From Dichomitus squalens LYAD-421 SS1 (taxonomy: Eukaryota; Basidiomycota; Agaricomycetes; Polyporales; Polyporaceae), in assembly GCF_000275845.1 (NCBI RefSeq), contig NW_006766904.1, positions 270,117-303,427 of the forward strand: a stretch of 33,311 nucleotides of DNA, written 5' to 3'. The first letter of the stretch is position 1, and the number at the start of each line of letters is the position of its first letter. The position numbers were made by a program, and so were the translations under genes. The notes beneath the pieces are model-generated. The model had not been told where the DNA came from and searched no databases. It worked only from the letters and a program-made list of their open reading frames with translations. Shown piece after piece: positions 9,607-20,500 of the stretch.

Positions 9607-10499
9607 ATGTTGCACATGATCAACTTCGTTCTTGCCGCACTCCTCGTCGGCTACGGTGGGTTTATACGACTAGCATGTCAGGATGAACGCTGTTTTCTTA
9701 CTCGCTTTTGCCTTGTACAGGTGCTGCTGTTCCCGTGGACCCCTCTACCTCCGTAGCTCTGCCATCCTCCGCCTCGGTGCCCGCCATTCCGTCTAGCCTC
9801 CCGTCCGCTGCACCTTCTGGCTTCCCGTCCGGTTTCCCGTCCGCTGCGCCTTCTGGCTCTGCCTCCGGTACTCCCTCCGGCTTCCCTTCAGGTGCACCCT
9901 CCGGCTTCCCGTCCGGTGTCCCCAGCGGCCTGCCCTCTGGCGCACCATCAGGCGTCCGTTCTGGTAGCCTGCCCTTCCCGTCCGGTCTCCCTTCGGGCGG
10001 TCTCCCTTTACCATCGGGTCTTCCTTCAGGTGGCTTCCCCATTCCCTCAGGTGCTCCCAGTGGCTTCTCCGTCCCCTCGGGTGCCCCCAGTAGCTTCCCT
10101 GGAAGCAGGCCCCACGGCCATGGCCACCACCCCAACGGTACATCGGTTCCCTCGGGCTTCCCTGCCGGTGCTCCCTCATCGATTCCCACTTTCATTTCGG
10201 TTTCGATCCCCACAAACCCGAGCACCTCGGTCGTCTCCGACACCTCCACGTCGGTCTTGACCTCGAGCGTGGTCTCCACCGTCCTGACCTCGAGCGCGGT
10301 TACATCCTCCGCTGCCTCTTCCAGTGCGGACCTCTCCACCGTTGTGAGTTTCACTGTGGAACCCTCTACGGTGGTTAGCTCTACTGCAATCTCGTTCACT
10401 GTCGCCAGTTCCTCCGTGGCCCCCTCGACCGTCGTAAGCTCCGCCGTGGGCTCTTCCACTGCAGTGAGCTCGACGGTCCTCTCGCCCTCGACCGCCTGA
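9607..10499 (+). CDS. Secreted Ser/Pro/Gly-repeat (mucin-like) protein
   Basis: Two exons (9607-9655 and 9721-10499, intron 65 nt with GTGGGT donor and TACAG acceptor) give 275 residues. The N-terminus [19 protein letters not shown] is a typical secretion signal, with cleavage likely before VPVDPST. Residues about 35-130 are built of [15 protein letters not shown] units; a His/Gly patch (PHGHGHHP) follows near 147. The last 100 residues are Ser/Thr/Val-rich with loose repeats of STVVSST, and should be heavily O-glycosylated. The chain ends SPSTA with no hydrophobic tail, so there is no GPI-anchor signal. I infer an extracellular or wall-associated protein; no enzymatic domain or named family is recognised. 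The long antisense frame across it results from the Pro/Ser/Gly codon pattern. Exact repeat number may vary between strains. Confidence 0.75.
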
Positions 10500-11657
10500 G
10501 GCTACCTCATAGAAGTTCCTTGGAATGTCCAGCCTTGCCTCGCTCGTAATTTATCATGCGCTCTATTGAAAGAGCTTGGGGTCGCATCAGGTAGAATTAG
10601 GTTGCGGTCAATGGTGGCATCCGTCTGGTCCATGTGCACGCCGCTGCTGTACCTTGAGACGTTATTGATCGTTAGCCTGTAGTTCTGTGCGATTTCTCTC
10701 CTTGCTTCGCTTCTTTGCTCTGTTGTCGTTATCGCTGTACCGGCTTTCGATATACCACTGTCGCTCTTTGGATGTCACCTGCGCAATGTGTGGCCCTAGC
10801 TGCGTAGACCGGTTTGCCACTGTGATGAAGCCACGTGGAATTCGAGCAAACCAGTCAGCATACCTCGGTGTCGATTTCCATACGACGTTTGTCTACCTTG
10901 CACCACGATACTAAGCAATTTTCCCATTGTCTCTTGGGGCGATAGGGAGTAATTCCGAAGGCCACGGCAAATTCTGCACTATGTACGACCGTGTACCGTG
11001 AAAAGCGTCAGGCCGATCGCACTTGGGGGCACGGAGATCATCGGTGCATGATCGACGAGAAGATAGCGCACCTTGAGAACATCCCGTGGGCGTCCGTAAT
11101 TCGTGTCGTATCCATGAGTGTGCCAGTGGTGCGTATGCGGGGCTCCTCTTACCTGGCATTGGACGGATATGACTTCTTGGGCAGCACCTTCGTCATCGTG
11201 TCATGGTCTGCTTGATGCGCATGGTATACCGGAATGCCTTCTCACAGCATGAGCGTTCCGAGAATCCGAGTCCATGCGTTGGATAGACTGAACGTCAACA
11301 TTGACGCATACGGAACGGAAGCACCTTGTCGTTTTCATGCGATCACTGGATGAGTTGACGTTGTCAACGTGAGTATCAAAGTCGAGTCGAAAGAGAACTC
11401 ATTACGCAGGCAGCGAGGTAAGTCATATGATGACTGAAGAGTACTCGCCCCCTTGGCGGCCCAAGACCACAATTGTGGTCATGGCGTCCAGGTCTTTCGC
11501 AACTCGGTTGAGGTGTTTCAAGGCAGCCATCGACAATTGATACTATGAGGGGTGGTCTGTCCGCAATAAGGTAATCTACCAACATTACATACGAGCATAT
11601 GATACTTTCCGCAATAAATCCCTTCTGCAAATCCCCGTCTTCACCGTCTCACTATAA
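10500..11657. other. Non-coding stretch between convergent genes
   Basis: 3' regions of the secreted repeat protein gene and of OXA1, which face each other. Short ORFs only (for example 10687-10914); no repeat or RNA gene seen. Confidence 0.5.
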
Positions 11658-13051
11658 TCACCGCCTCTTGGCAGCCCGTTCGGCCGCCCGAGCCTCTGCC
11701 ATCTTGTCGCTCCACCACTGGCGCGCGTACTGCGCGGACTCGCGCATTGTCGGCGGCGGGGTGCGCAGCTTCTCCGGGACGAGCGGGATGCGGAGCGCGC
11801 GGCGGATGGCGGGATGGCGGAGGAGGAGCGACTGAGCGGTCATGGTGGTAATACTCGTAATGAGGTAGACGATTACGCCGTTGGAGAGGTTCGCGAGAAG
11901 GAAGACGGAACCAGTCGTCAGCAGGCGGAGGAGGTTCATGATATGGCCCATCTGCGGTGTTGAGCCAACAAGGTCACGCATCGTCACCTACAAGTAAGCC
12001 ATGTAAGCACGAAGCAGTCAAGGCCATGGAAAGTAGCTTCCAACGCACCGAAAGCTGGACATTCATGAGTAGAGTCGCAAGAATGGGCAACGTCCACGTA
12101 GGGTCTACGGCTGTCAAATCCGGGAGCCACTCGAACCCGCTCCACTTCAGCTGTTCCAGAGGCAGGTCGCATAGTGTCTTCACGCCGAAGAACATGCCCA
12201 GCGTCACCGGCAGCTGCACGAACGGCGCGATCATCATCCCAACGACGCTTACGCCAGCCTTTTCGTAGATCATCCTCTGCCTGAGGGCCGCACGCTGCAT
12301 CGAGAGCATGTCTTTCTTCTTTTGCGCAGCGGCCATCTCGTCGCGAATGGCCAAGATCTCAGCTTGATGCGGGGCGAGGGCCGCGGTGCCTTGCATCTGC
12401 TTCACGGAGAATGGAAAGAGGACGACGCGGGAGAGGACGGTCGTCGCGACAATGGTCCAGAACCACGGCAGGCCGGTCGAGACGTTGATAAGCTCCATCG
12501 TCCAACGGCAGATACCTGCAGGCGTCCAACCTGCGAGGCCAAGCGCAGCGAGATCACCATAATTGAGCGGAGGTATTGATGCAGCCCAGTCTATAGAGTA
12601 AGCTGCTTCTGAGGAAGCCGGTATGGGAGGGAGCGAAGCGTCTGGTGCGGGTACGGCGGATGCTGCGTCTAGGGCTGTCGATGCCTCCGAAGGGACTGCC
12701 GCATCTGGAGTGGTCACAGATGTCTCTTCGGGAGCAGGCTGCTGTGCCGCGGCTGGTGCTGGAGAGGGAGCAGCAGCGGGAGAAGCAGGCGCAGGAGTAG
12801 GCTTTGACCAACTCCAGAACGACCGGGGACCTGACCGGAACTGAAAGTTGCGCAGCTCGCTGTGAGGTACGGTAAATTTTGAGCGCTGTGAGAGGCATTG
12901 AGTATACTTTGTTATAGCCAACAGGATACAGATGCAGGAAAATCAGACGCGTCGTATATTTGGTGGATTTCGTCACATAGAGACGTTCCAAGCCGCAGTC
13001 CAGAGCTCTCGCGTTCAGTGCTCTCGTCAATCTTCGGGCTCCATCGAACAT
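11658..13051 (-). CDS. OXA1: Mitochondrial inner-membrane insertase OXA1 (YidC/Oxa1/Alb3 family)
   Basis: Role: inserts mitochondrially made and some imported proteins into the inner membrane, including cytochrome oxidase and ATP synthase subunits. Exons on the minus strand: 13051-12977, 12885-12049 and 11987-11658 (introns 91 and 61 nt), all in phase, giving 413 residues; yeast Oxa1 has 402. The upstream exon adds a basic amphipathic leader (MFDGARRLTRALNARALD) typical of a mitochondrial presequence, so I prefer it to the internal ATG at 12921. An Ala/Pro-rich linker follows. Membrane segments: about 163-184 (LPWFWTIVATTVLSRVVLFP), 240-260 (the family's FVQLPVTLGMFFGVKTL block), about 288-304, and a last one in exon 3 (MNLLRLLTTGSVFLLANLSNG and ITSITTMTAQSLLL). 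The basic C-terminal tail (MAEARAAERAAKRR) fits the ribosome-binding tail. The donor of the first intron (GTGACG) is weaker than the others. It shares a 636-bp intergenic region with the DUF202 gene. Confidence 0.92.
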
Positions 13052-13687
13052 AGAGGGTGATCGGGCGAAAGTCTCTCCGTCTGCGCAGCAATTGCATCGT
13101 AACTCTGGAAGATGCATCCGCTCAAGCCAAGGAAGGTGCCACACAGGGACACCACGCACACAGCGTCCAACACACGATAGGCGCAAATTAGACGTACCTG
13201 AAGGCCAACCGTAGACAAGCTACGGAGTTGCGACGTGCCCAGCACCGGCCGTGAACTTCTGGCAAGCAAGACAGGCTGGTAAGACGAAAGGTCGGGCCAA
13301 GCAAGACGTCACACTCACCGCAAGCCAACCGCGCCCAGGCGTCCCATATATCCAACGCAAAACACCATAATCGTGCTTCCTCCGGGGGAGACACCTAGCG
13401 CAAGACGAGCAGAGGGCTAGGCTGGAGGACGAGAACAGAGTTCCTTGGACGCTTGCGATGCTTGCGCTGGACCCGTTCCCAGCGTCTCGCCACTTTCTTG
13501 CCACGTGCAGGTCGGCCCGGGAACGCTCCGTGCCTCTGGTCCCCTTCCGAGTCCACTCGCTTCGTTATTACGAAACTTGGCTAACATCCCACTGCTCCAG
13601 CATGCAGCCTACCTCCCTCTACGTTGACAGATAGCGACACAATCACTACACGATTTACCGAGGGACCCTGAGGACACGTCGTTTGCG
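13052..13687. promoter_or_regulatory. Shared divergent promoter region, OXA1 and DUF202 gene
   Basis: 636 bp between the two start codons, which point away from each other. ORFs here have no coding character. No obvious TATA box or palindrome was found. Co-regulation is possible but is only suggested by the arrangement. Confidence 0.4.
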
Positions 13688-14338
13688 ATGACGAGCACTC
13701 ACACTCCTGGCACACCTACTGAACGCTCACGACTCGTCGACCAGCGTCATCGCAGGCTATACAGGTGCGCAGGGGTCGTATCTAGAGCGTTGACAACCTG
13801 ACAGGGATACAGTGGCCATCGGTCAAAGTCGTTCTATGCGAGCGATGTAAACGAGCTCGGTACGTATCCGTGCGTGCCCTCAGAGGAGAGCTAACACCTG
13901 ACACCCTCAATCCAGTGGAGTTGCGTGCTCGCCAAAGGACCTTTGACGGGGCATACAGCCGCACCGCCATGGGCAACCTCGGCTATGCTCTCACAATCTT
14001 ACGACTGTTCGACCGCCGTTTCTACAAGAGTGAGCATCCCCACCTGCTTCTGCGTACCAAGCACCGAACTGTGGTTCCCTGCAGTCGGAGTCCTGTACAC
14101 CGCCTCCGCAGGAATGATATTCGTCATCGCGTTCATCCGCCAGCGGCACTCGCGCCACGACTTTGCCGACAAGTACAAGAATCCCGCTGCGTGCGGCAGC
14201 GCCATCAAGACTGTCGGCCAGACTGGCAAGCGTGTCTTTGGGCGGCCTTTCGTCACTGCAGGGTGGATCGTTGCGCTGCTGTCTCTGGTGGTGTTCGCAG
14301 TGGAGGTCAGCTTGTTGGTACTCATATTCAGGCTATGA
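13688..14338 (+). CDS. Small three-span membrane protein, DUF202 family
   Basis: Exons 13688-13764, 13813-13859, 13916-14029 and 14085-14338 join in phase to 163 residues; introns are 48, 56 and 55 nt, and exon 2 is only 47 nt. The chain starts MTSTHTPGTPTERSRLV. The DUF202 signature region is about 42-80 (VELRARQRTFDGAYSRTAMG, then GYALTILRLFDRRFYK), where the family's charged arginines precede the first span. Span two is about 81-97 (GVLYTASAGMIFVIAF) and span three about 142-161 (TAGWIVALLSLVVFAVEVSL), ending LIFRL. The biochemical function of fungal single-domain DUF202 proteins is not known to me; related domains occur in VTC-type vacuolar proteins and bacterial YidH. The start is chosen because it is the only ATG giving continuous phase through the small exons. 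Confidence 0.8.
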
Positions 14339-15817
14339 AACTGCTCTTCAGCGGTGCGGCGTGCTGTGACGTGACGGATGGTGGACACTCGGGATGCCGT
14401 AGTGGCTGCGGCACGGGTTGTACGTTTACATCGATGTCTTCACCGGGATCGTCAGTCTAATAACTGCTGATTTTCGTAGGCCACCGCTCCGAGTCTCAGA
14501 AATAGCCACGAAGGCTGCATAAGTGTGATGACATAACGCAGTGCCGAAGTCCATATGCCACACATCACAGAATTCGCTCTCAAGTGGTTTGAAGGCTGCA
14601 CTGCGCTTTGGGCTGTGTCCGTACGTGGACCATTGACATCAAGTCAAGCGTGTCTCAGCACTGAAACGACGTTCGGAATGTCATAAAGCGCTTCGGAAAA
14701 TCTGACTGCGCAGTTGTCTTCCTTAATACATGAGTATGTAAGTAGGGATGTCAGCCGGAGAATGTTTATGACCGCGCGCAACAGACTGCGTACTAGCCAC
14801 GTATGCACGCAGTCGATTGATGGCGAAGCTCGCCAAATCCTGTGCGTAGGCAGCCATGTAGTCGTGTAACTTCGCGTCAAGCGAGTCGTAGCGCCTTCAG
14901 GCAGGAGTCTGTGGAGGACAAGGTCTAGGTCTATGCACTCTTCAAGCGTATAAGTAGAAACATTTCGCGCGTATCTAGGAATGGACGGATATTGAAGAAG
15001 ACTTCATTTACAATGCCCCCTGCATTGCGCAAGGAAACCGCTAAGCGTCGTCTACCCGACTCTACGATGACATGACTGCGGGATTCATGTTGTAACTGCA
15101 GCAGCGAGCGCGCAACTGCGCGCGTGCGTGGCTGCGTAGGCTATTATGCCCAGTCGTAATGTCTCTGATCAGCCGTGCCTCACAGAGCGGAGTGCACATT
15201 TGTACAAGTTGGATCACATGATTGATTCAGACTGAAACAAATGCGGTGCAAGAATTTACCACAAAGTGTCGAGTATAGTACGTACATACTACAATTAGAC
15301 AGCCCGATTCCCTGCTCAGCGCTCCAGCGAGTCTCTCGACACCTTTTCGCGTCTAGATTGCCAAATGGAAGCAATGACAGGAATCGACGAGTGGACTATC
15401 GGCTTGTTGCAACTTGTCCGACGACGTTGCGACGCCTGCACGCCTTCCTGTACTTGCGGTGTGATCTGAGTGGCTGTGCGCTTTGGAAGATAGGTATGCA
15501 GCTCAGATAACCGGTCTCCGGTGTCCCGAGGATCCGAGTGATCACGGTCTTGAATTTGAGTTACATGGAGAGCTGGTGGAGGGGCGTTCGTCCATGAGAC
15601 GTTGACTCGTGCCGTAGACTCCGGTAGAAGGGGCCCTGAAACAAGTCAACCTGGAGCATGGGGCCCTGGGCTGCCCCAGGGCAGCCAAAAGGTATGTATC
15701 CGACGTGTGCACCGTGACAGTCCGCACCCGTCGTCCACGCGCCTTCCGAAGATAGCGGGATGTACTAACGGGAGATGTCGGGACTGGTCTTGCTGGGTGT
15801 GATGCAAGCCTGTCATA
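14339..15817. other. Non-coding stretch
   Basis: No gene recognised in about 1.5 kb. A local hairpin-prone stretch at 15660-15682 (GGGGCCCTGGG paired with CCCCAGGGC) is the only structure noticed. Confidence 0.45.
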
Positions 15818-15819
15818 TA

Positions 15820-15844
15820 CAGTGATTAACGGGTCCTTGGGACA
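15820..15844 (+). repeat. Left terminal inverted repeat of the 15820-16498 element
   Basis: 25 bases, 24 identical to the reverse complement of 16474-16498; outer 13 bases are CAGTGATTAACGG. Confidence 0.8.
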
Positions 15845-16473
15845 GTCAAATCGTGGTCCCTGTATTATGCCGATCTCTGTCCCTTCTGTTCAAATCGAAG
15901 TAGGTAGTTATATAAAGCATCACATGGAGTGTGTTCACCTGTGATTGGGGGATGAACCAAGGGCGTATGAACCAGATCGAAGCAACTGTTGTGAAATTTC
16001 CGTTATCGTGCCTCCATGGGTCCTTGGGACAAGCGCTTAATTCCCTTGTAGAGATGAGAACGCTCCTAGCCGACATTAGCCGAGGCCCGATATGGGTAAT
16101 TGACATCTAAACGCCCGTCCCAACGAGCGAGGGACCACTTGTCCCACCGTTGAAACGAGTATCCAGGCCCTCCCTTCAAATATCACCTCAAAACGCTGGA
16201 AATAGGATGATATGAGTGCAATGTTTATGCATAATGAATTTTAAGAGAATCAGTCATCATAAGCATGCATGATCTTGTCCTGATTCAGTCACACAATTGC
16301 TTTTCTCAGGATTTCCTCTACAAAAATCGGGGTAGCGACTTCATGAATCCGTCTGATCACCTGAAATTCAGGGGCAGTACAGGTACAAGGATATTATATA
16401 GATATATGAATTATTTCTGGTCAGTGCATTGGGAGGGGAGCGGCAAATTGGGTAGTGTCCCAAGGACCCATGG

Positions 16474-16498
16474 TGTCCCAAGGAGCCGTTAATCACTG
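16474..16498 (-). repeat. Right terminal inverted repeat of the 15820-16498 element
   Basis: Mirror of 15820-15844, ending CCGTTAATCACTG before the flanking TA. The internal box TGTCCCAAGGA is repeated just inside it. Confidence 0.8.
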
Positions 16499-16500
16499 TA

Positions 16501-17541
16501 TCGTGAACACCAGGCAGGATTACTGTACTGTTGTAGTCAACATACGTTAACTACTACTCCGTAGGTCCATGTCGCGACGTACCTAATGCGCTCAGCGTAC
16601 TCCTTTGATGTGAACCATACGCACGAGACAATCTTCGAGATGGTGGAACATTGACAATTCGAACACAAGGCCGACCGGCGCAACGGGCCCGCTGAGTCAC
16701 AGTACAGTAGACCCCTTCTCGGAGCTCGGTGGCCGGCGTTTGAACCATTCCACTAGTAACAACAGCAACGACGATCGTCGCTCGATCGACCAATGTGAAC
16801 GTCGATCGGCAGCAATTCCGTAGCAGGGAGACGAGGCTCTAGGGATCTGCCGGCGCCGCCGCTGCATTGCGATCCGGTCGGCCTTGGGGATTCGTCTGCG
16901 CCCGGCTAGCGGATCGCATGCGGTCGCCGGTATACCACGTCGGCTAGCGCATTGCGGCACACGATGGTCCTCTGGTAGCCAAACGCTGGCGTGGTCGCTC
17001 CTGAGAACATCATCAGTGGGAGGCCAGAATGCGCCTGCGTGTAGGCGCAGCATCTGACGCTGCTTAGACGACTATGTAGTCGAAGAGGCTGCGCGCTGAC
17101 TGGCAAGCGTCCCTGATGTTAGAGATCAGGGCATGGAACTGCTCGAATCGGGGGCACATGAGCGGACGTGGCTGATCAAGGGGGACGAGAGTGGCCGCCG
17201 AGGATGGTCGTAACAAGGATCTGTTGGCAACTGGGCACCCGAGATACCGGGAGGCAGATGCGCCGACCGATAACGAATCATCCTATGACTGTGCAAGAAA
17301 TGCCCGCGGCGATCTATGTTCTAGAGAAGGCGGCGGCGAGGGCTGTCTTGTGAGTAGGAGGTGAGGAGGATGAGCATGGACGAGCGAAAGGAGAGGGCGG
17401 ATGTGTCAAGGGAATTGAGTAACGGACGAGGGCCGGCCAAGGCGCCGACATGACGCATAGCGGCGAGCGCTGTATGGACCACTCCGATCGGGCGCCTGGT
17501 GTTTCAGTACTTACTACCTCCCTCCATCTCATCTGATTTCG
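16501..17541. other. GC-rich non-coding stretch upstream of the 736-residue protein gene
   Basis: CpG-rich, with short overlapping ORFs on both strands. A piece near 17306-17350 reads EMPAAIYVLEKAAARAVL before a GTGAGT donor and looks exon-like, but no partner exon was found; it may be a gene remnant. CCCTGATGTTAGAGATCAGGG (17112-17132) can form a small hairpin. Confidence 0.35.
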
Positions 17542-20500
17542 ATGCTTTCTTCAATTTCTTCCTTTCTGCCGTCTGCCCTCCAGATTGGCAACGACAAGTC
17601 TCCCCCTCTCCAAGAAGCTCAGGGCCAACTTACAGCATCCCCGATTAAACAGGACGAACCAGAAGACATGGCTGTTGACGAGCACGGGGTGAAGAAGAAG
17701 AAAGAGAGGAGTAACGAGGTGAGTTCTGTCTAGCTTGCCTACGGCTCCCACTCTCCCTAGGCCATCTCTATCATCTGTGGCGAAGCATGCTGCGCCGGTA
17801 TCGTATTGTTCTCGTCTGCGGTGGCTGGACACCGAGAGACTTTGCTACCGTGAATGAGTGGGATCAGCCGAAACGAATGTGATCCTCCTCACGGACTTGC
17901 ATGTCTCTTCTCTTCACTACCCCCAATCGTACCACCTTCTTTGGTCGATAGTCGATATCTTGGGTCCGTCAATGGCGCAGGACGATCCGTGCATCCACGC
18001 ATGCCACAGGGCGCTCAGTGGGTAACTGCCCACTAATCGTGCCTTGACTTCTCAAGCTCCATGCCACTGAACCTTGTCTGTGCGTCAAAAAGCATGCCTT
18101 TCCCGATGTTGTGGCAGTGGACACGGCTCGGAAAGGTTGCCTGGTTCCCTCCGCAGACGAGTGCTCAACCTGGACGTTTCTCACTTCTACCAGGACAGCT
18201 GAATGTACAGTCATAGCAGCAACGTACATGCCAGATCTCATCCGCGCTTGGAACCACATCACAGGTTCCGAAATGCCATTGCGGCGTGACGCTTGGAGGC
18301 TAGCGCCGCGACCTCATTCTGGCAGATGCGAACTGTTTCCGAGGCTCACATGCTGTGCCTGCGCCAGCTTATGAGACTATTAGACAGACATCATCCTCCG
18401 GTGTGGGATGTCGTAGAATCGCTGCTGTTTCAAAATGACGTCTGCGGATGTTACTCGGCCTGCCATACTTGGCTGCACTGTGAGGCATCGTGATGTTCTC
18501 GCTTATGTCCGCAGTATACGTGGCTTTACAAGTGACATCGCTGGCCATATAGTGCGCCTACACAGCCCTTCACGAGATCACCCTGTGCGGTTCGATTGAT
18601 GGTACTGGCATCATGTATACATGCGCAGGGCCAACCGCCGCAGCGGTATGCATAGCCAACCAGACGGCCAGCGTGCCTGTGTGCTGCGTATGGCGTACGA
18701 ACCCACGGGTGTTGGTGGAGGTTTGGATTGGAGTTGCCTGGGCTTGGCGTTAGGAGCTCATACATAAATCCATCGACTTGAAAGGCCTTAATGAATCATC
18801 CGGTCCTGGGTCATCCATATCTGTGCTTGTGATTTCAGTGTTGCTGTGATACTTATGATGCTTGCACACCAGTCTTTCATCGTTGTCCGACCACCCCCAT
18901 CGAAAATCAATCATCCTCTGAACTTGCAAGTCCAACTCGTACCACCAAGTAACCGCGATCGCGATGTCAATCGCTCTTCTGGTGGGCGGCGATCACTAGA
19001 CTCAACCGTCGGCCCAGACGTCGACGATGGTGCCTCGGACGTCCAACTCACTCGAACAAGCTCTAACCGGTCCGACGTTTCGATGTACTCTTCCTACTCT
19101 TCGACTTCCATCTCATCAATGGCGTCTTCATCCACGACATCCTCTGGCCGGCGTATGATCATACCCCTATACAACCTCCAAGCCCACAGCGTTCTCACCA
19201 ATGTTATTGTCGACGCCGGGACTGACGCGAAAGTAGCGAAGTTCCAGAAGCGAGGGCTGGAAGTGATAGGTCTCGCTGTCCTCGAGCCCATCGAGGTGTG
19301 GGGAGACGGCGGCCATCCTACACCCCTTCCCGGACACTCACCCAATATGGCGGCTGGTTCTCTTCCTGACGAATATGCCGCGCGTAGGAGTATCGATGTC
19401 GGCCCTGGCGCTCACACGCCCACTTCCTCGGCGCTCTCACTCACCTCGGATGAGTACCCACATACCCCCGCTCCTGCGACCCCCGCACTCGCAACACCTA
19501 CCCCTCCAACGCCATCAACTCCCAGAAATACACCTGGTGCTAAGAAGTTTTTCAGCAAGATGTTCAAGCGCCGCCCCGATTCCCCCGTCTCCCCTACCTT
19601 CCCACTATCCCCTCATCCACCTATCAACGCCCAGCCACCTTCTCCAGCACAGGCGACGACTTCTCTCCCGTCCGCTAGCGAGGGAGCTCGTGTATCCAGA
19701 CGTACCTCGTTACATCTTGGTGGCGGCTTGAGTGTTCCGGGGCACTCACCAGCCCCATCACACTCGGACGCACCGGTCTCAGCGGGTCTGCGCGAAAACG
19801 TCTTCCTTCAGCCACCGATCCTCGGTGTCCAACCCTCCCTAAGCGCGCTTACGTTCCCTCCCCGTGGACGTCCGACCAAGTACGTGTGGGTCGTGCGGAA
19901 ATGGCTGAAGGGCTCTCCCGGAGACCTGCTCGGCGGGATGCGGGATAAGTTCCAAGGCCGGGGGAGCGTGCCCAACTTCAGCCAAGTTGAGAGCCTGGTC
20001 GAGGTCAGGTTCGAGTGGTCGCGCGGCAAGAGCGGCAAGAAGCGCCGAGGACGGAGGGAAGGCACCGTAGATGAGCACTCGCGCTCCAAGCGCCTCAGCC
20101 TGGTCACCTCCTCGGCAGGGCAATCGACGACGTCGCTCGAGCAGCACAACAACAGTGGCCACCCACCACACGTTCTCTCTGACGCCCCCGTGACATCGAG
20201 GCAGAAACGCAGGTCATTCATTGACGGCCGCCGCTCCGTCGACTCCCACCGGTCAGGCTCGCCTGGCGCCGCCAGCGCGACCGCGACGACGGACGAGGGC
20301 CACGCCCGCGGGAGTCCGCCCACAACGGCCGAGGCAGAGGCCGACGACGAGACCGACCCCGAGGACTCAGAGACGCCCTGGACGTGCACGCTCATCGTGC
20401 GTCGGCTGAACGCCTCGCGATTGCCCCCGCCCGGGGCAGAGCACGCGGCAGGGGCGGGGGCGGGGGCGGGGGCGAGGGCGGGCTCCAGCACGGTGAAGGT

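Larger units (their letters stand above)
15818..16500. mobile_element. Tc1/mariner-type non-autonomous element flanked by TA
   Basis: The element proper is 15820-16498 (679 bp). The left end begins CAGTGATTAACGG and continues GTCCTTGGGACA; the reverse complement of the right end begins with the same 13 bases and continues CTCCTTGGGACA, one mismatch in 25. TA sits directly outside on both sides (15818-15819 and 16499-16500), as expected for Tc1/mariner/pogo insertion, and CAGT is a common terminus in that superfamily. CCATGGGTCCTTGGGACA also occurs forward at 16014-16031 and inverted at 16456-16473, so the TCCTTGGGACA box is repeated inside, as subterminal transposase-binding sites often are. 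No transposase frame is present. The superfamily assignment is inference from ends and target site. Confidence 0.75.

Noticed and set aside
9698..10459. 253-codon antisense frame across the secreted repeat protein gene
   Set aside because: Its Glu/Gly/Pro/Thr repeats are the direct mirror of the PSG and Ser/Thr codons on the plus strand, which has a signal peptide, intron and TATA box.
12554..13186. 210-codon minus-strand frame overlapping the start of OXA1
   Set aside because: Only its first 25 codons from ATG 13051 are used, as the OXA1 presequence exon; beyond the donor it is out of frame with OXA1.
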